Shown here: piece by piece, positions 6,062 to 8,032 of the stretch
Numbering within the stretch: position 1 is the stretch's first letter
How the letters are laid out: each line of letters opens with the position of its first letter
Assembly (NCBI GenBank): GCA_012728535.1
Contig: JAAYEX010000230.1
Coordinates: forward strand, 1-8,032
Reading direction: 5' to 3'
From: Clostridiaceae bacterium
GTDB lineage: Bacteria > Bacillota > Clostridia > Saccharofermentanales > DTU023
DNA length: 8,032 nucleotides
The notes under the pieces: model-generated
The model's input: the letters and a program-made list of their open reading frames with translations, nothing else
The model's database searches: none
Told to the model about the DNA's origin: nothing
Translations under genes and position numbers: made by a program

Positions 6062-7090
6062 ATGAACATACAGAAAATAGCTGAGCTCGCTGGCGTTTCG
6101 GTAGCTACTGTTTCTCGTGTGTTTAATCATCCGGATAAGGTCTTGCCTGAAACCCGCGAACGGGTATTGGCAGTAACTGAAGAACATAATTTCACGCCAA
6201 ATTGGTTTGCACGCGGTCTGACGATCGGAACGACCAAGACTATTGCCTTAATTATTCCGGCTATTGTTTCCGATTTGTATCAAAATATTATTTCCGGAGT
6301 TGAGACTGTTGCCGGCAACAAAGGCTATGCAGTTATCTTTGGGCAAACGCGTGGTGATCGGGAAGCAGAATACAACTTCTTAAAATTAATGAAAGAAAGA
6401 AAGGTCGACGGCATTATTCACGTGGGTACTTTGTTAATGCGTGAATCAAATGACCAATCGCTTTCACTGGATATGCCGCTTGTTCACATCGGGAAAAGTG
6501 ATAGCTGCGACTGTAAAATACATTGTCACTTTGACACAGATGAGGCTGCCCACCGCCTCCTGGGACATCTGATGGAACTTGGACACAGATCGATGAGCCT
6601 CGTTTACGACAAGAAACAAGATAAAGAGATAGCAGAATCCGTTGAAAATGCTCTTAAAGCTTTTGCTCCGCAAACAGCCGGAAAGCTTTGTTTCAATAGC
6701 TATGTAGCTGATGACAGCACAGAGGGCGGCTATCTGGCCTTGCAGAGAATTATTAAACAGAATTCATTGCCGGATGTTCTTATAACGGGCGGAGACCTGC
6801 AGGCTATCGGAATACTTAAAGCGGCAAGAGATAATAAATTAAGAATCCCCCAAGAGCTGGCTCTTGCCAGCTTCAATGATTCTCCGGTATGCAGTGTAGT
6901 CTCTCCTGCACTTACCAGCGTTGAAATGCCGGCTGCAAAATTGGGTATGACTGCGGCTCGCTTGCTGTTTGACAGCATTGAGAATGAAGATGACGATTCA
7001 GATTATTCCCATGAGTTAATCTTGCAGCCTAAATTGAAAATCCGTGAATCGTGTGGCAATACGAGTGACATATTCGAATTATTTGATTAG
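6062..7090 (+). CDS. LacI-family transcriptional regulator
   Basis: A 342-residue regulator of normal family length. The N-terminal helix-turn-helix is IQKIAELAGVSVATVSRVFN (3-22), followed by the hinge around NWFARGLTIGTTKTIAL (47-63) and a periplasmic-binding-protein-like effector domain ending in the typical IPQELALASFND (262-273) and SPALTSVEMPAAKLG (281-295) segments. It is expected to bind an operator as a dimer and release or bind it on sensing a small ligand. The start has AAGGAGGT at 6047-6054, eight bases upstream. It is divergent from codB and eight bases before the flavoenzyme gene, so those two genes are the likely targets. The effector is unknown. A Cys-rich patch, C149, C151 and C155, in the effector domain is unusual and may bind metal or be redox-sensitive, or may be incidental. 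Confidence 0.93.
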   Translation: MNIQKIAELAGVSVATVSRVFNHPDKVLPETRERVLAVTEEHNFTPNWFARGLTIGTTKTIALIIPAIVSDLYQNIISGVETVAGNKGYAVIFGQTRGDREAEYNFLKLMKERKVDGIIHVGTLLMRESNDQSLSLDMPLVHIGKSDSCDCKIHCHFDTDEAAHRLLGHLMELGHRSMSLVYDKKQDKEIAESVENALKAFAPQTAGKLCFNSYVADDSTEGGYLALQRIIKQNSLPDVLITGGDLQAIGILKAARDNKLRIPQELALASFNDSPVCSVVSPALTSVEMPAAKLGMTAARLLFDSIENEDDDSDYSHELILQPKLKIRESCGNTSDIFELFD

Positions 7091-7098
7091 AGGTAACT

Positions 7099-8032
7099 AT
7101 GATTAATGCTATTGACCTTATGGGTCTTAAACTTAAGAATCCGATACTGACAGCAGCAGGTCCCTGGGCGGAAAATGCAGTCGGCATTCAGCGCTGCATT
7201 GATGCCGGAGCAGCTGCAGTTATAACTGAAACGATTTCTCTGGAAGCGAGACCGCGCATTAGCCCCAGATTGCATACTGAAGACGGAAAACTTTTTAATA
7301 CTATGATCTACTCCTATATGCATCTGGAGGAATGGGAAGATGAAATCAAAGAGATTGACCGGAAAGATGCAAAATTAATCTTCAGTATTTGGGGATCGAC
7401 TGCTTCCGAGATTGCTTATATGGCAAAAAAAGTAGAACAGATGGGTGCGGATGCGATTGAGCTGAGTATTTCAGCACCGATAGGGAGCAGGCATCGTTTC
7501 CTGACAGAAAGCACATCGGACATTTTTACATATTCCAAAGCGGCGGTTGACGCAGTGGATATACCTGTCATGTTGAAACTTTCCTATGAAGCAGCATCGT
7601 CCACCGTTTTTCTCCGCGATCTGGAGCGGGCCGGGGTCAAAGCTGTAAGCGCTATTGATTCTCTGAAAGGGCTTTCGGGTGTTGATATTGAGAACTTCGT
7701 GACATTAATGCCCACTTACGGTGGTTACACCGGTGAGAACATTCGTCCCATATCTCTGGCAACAACCGCAGCCTTACAGCAATATACTTCGCTCCAGGTT
7801 GTAAGTTCGGGTGGTGTCATGAGTCATGAAAACGCTCTCGAGTTCATAATGCTGGGAGCCAGTGCAGTGCAGCTTGCATCCGCTATTCAGTGCAGGGGCT
7901 ATGTTGCGATTACAGATATCCTGTCAGCTCTTCAGGCCTGGCTGGATGAAAGAAATATTATTTCTATTAATGATATAAGAGGAGCTGCACTTCCTTCTAT
8001 TAAGGTCTATGAAGATATAGTTCCGGTTAAAC
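7099..8032 (+). CDS. dihydroorotate/dihydropyrimidine dehydrogenase-like flavoprotein (3' truncated by window end)
   Basis: This open frame of 311 codons continues past the window. The protein has the TIM-barrel layout of the DHODH/PreA superfamily: LKNPILTAAGPWAEN near residues 12-26, PR pairs near 52-57, N67, PVMLKL with K160, TGENIRPISLAT (211-222), and the FMN-phosphate site SSGGV (236-240) plus GASAVQLASA (253-262). FMN binding is therefore likely. Two residues that matter in class 1 DHODH and PreA are changed: the catalytic Cys of the SCPN/SCPH motif is A126 in SISAP, and the Lys of KT(I/V)T is E44 in ITETIS. The Asn before that motif is S123. A standard dihydroorotate or dihydropyrimidine dehydrogenase is thus unlikely. 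The start has AGAGGT at 7089-7094 before the ATG at 7099, eight bases after the regulator, so both are co-transcribed. Linkage to codB suggests a substrate related to pyrimidines, by inference. Confidence 0.85.
   Translation, partial: MINAIDLMGLKLKNPILTAAGPWAENAVGIQRCIDAGAAAVITETISLEARPRISPRLHTEDGKLFNTMIYSYMHLEEWEDEIKEIDRKDAKLIFSIWGSTASEIAYMAKKVEQMGADAIELSISAPIGSRHRFLTESTSDIFTYSKAAVDAVDIPVMLKLSYEAASSTVFLRDLERAGVKAVSAIDSLKGLSGVDIENFVTLMPTYGGYTGENIRPISLATTAALQQYTSLQVVSSGGVMSHENALEFIMLGASAVQLASAIQCRGYVAITDILSALQAWLDERNIISINDIRGAALPSIKVYEDIVPVK

Overview
The window reads as a chromosomal segment of an anaerobic member of the Bacillota, probably of the Clostridia. The reasons are strong AGGAGG-type ribosome binding sites, tightly packed operons, a 23S-5S rRNA junction of Gram-positive type, and the gene order folC-folE-HD-folP-folBK. 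I cannot name the genus from sequence alone.

Layout. Bases 1-8 look like the last nucleotides of a 23S rRNA. A spacer with a processing-type hairpin follows, then a complete 5S rRNA (about 142-259) and its terminator (266-299), so an rRNA operon ends here. Bases 300-553 hold a promoter (TTGCTA-17-TATACT), a structured leader that resembles the tetrahydrofolate (THF-I) riboswitch, and an intrinsic terminator placed before folC. Bases 554-4500 are a compact five-gene folate operon: folC, folE, an HD-domain hydrolase, folP and a fused folB-folK. It covers GTP to dihydrofolate and polyglutamates except for removal of phosphates from dihydroneopterin triphosphate; the HD protein is the only unassigned candidate for that step. 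A bidirectional terminator (about 4517-4560) separates this operon from the next locus.

Bases 4575-8032 form a divergent locus. A cytosine permease gene (codB) is on the minus strand. A LacI-family regulator and a gene for a protein of the dihydroorotate/dihydropyrimidine dehydrogenase superfamily are on the plus strand; the last gene runs off the window. The codB promoter (TTGACA-17-TAAAGT) carries a perfect 13-base palindrome between its -35 and -10 boxes, a natural operator for the adjacent LacI-type protein. The locus probably handles an imported nucleobase-like compound, but the flavoenzyme has lost the usual catalytic Cys and an active-site Lys, so its reaction is open.

The points most worth following are the variant THF-like riboswitch with a hairpin inserted in its core, the non-canonical flavoenzyme linked to codB and the LacI regulator, and the HD protein as a candidate for the missing folate step.
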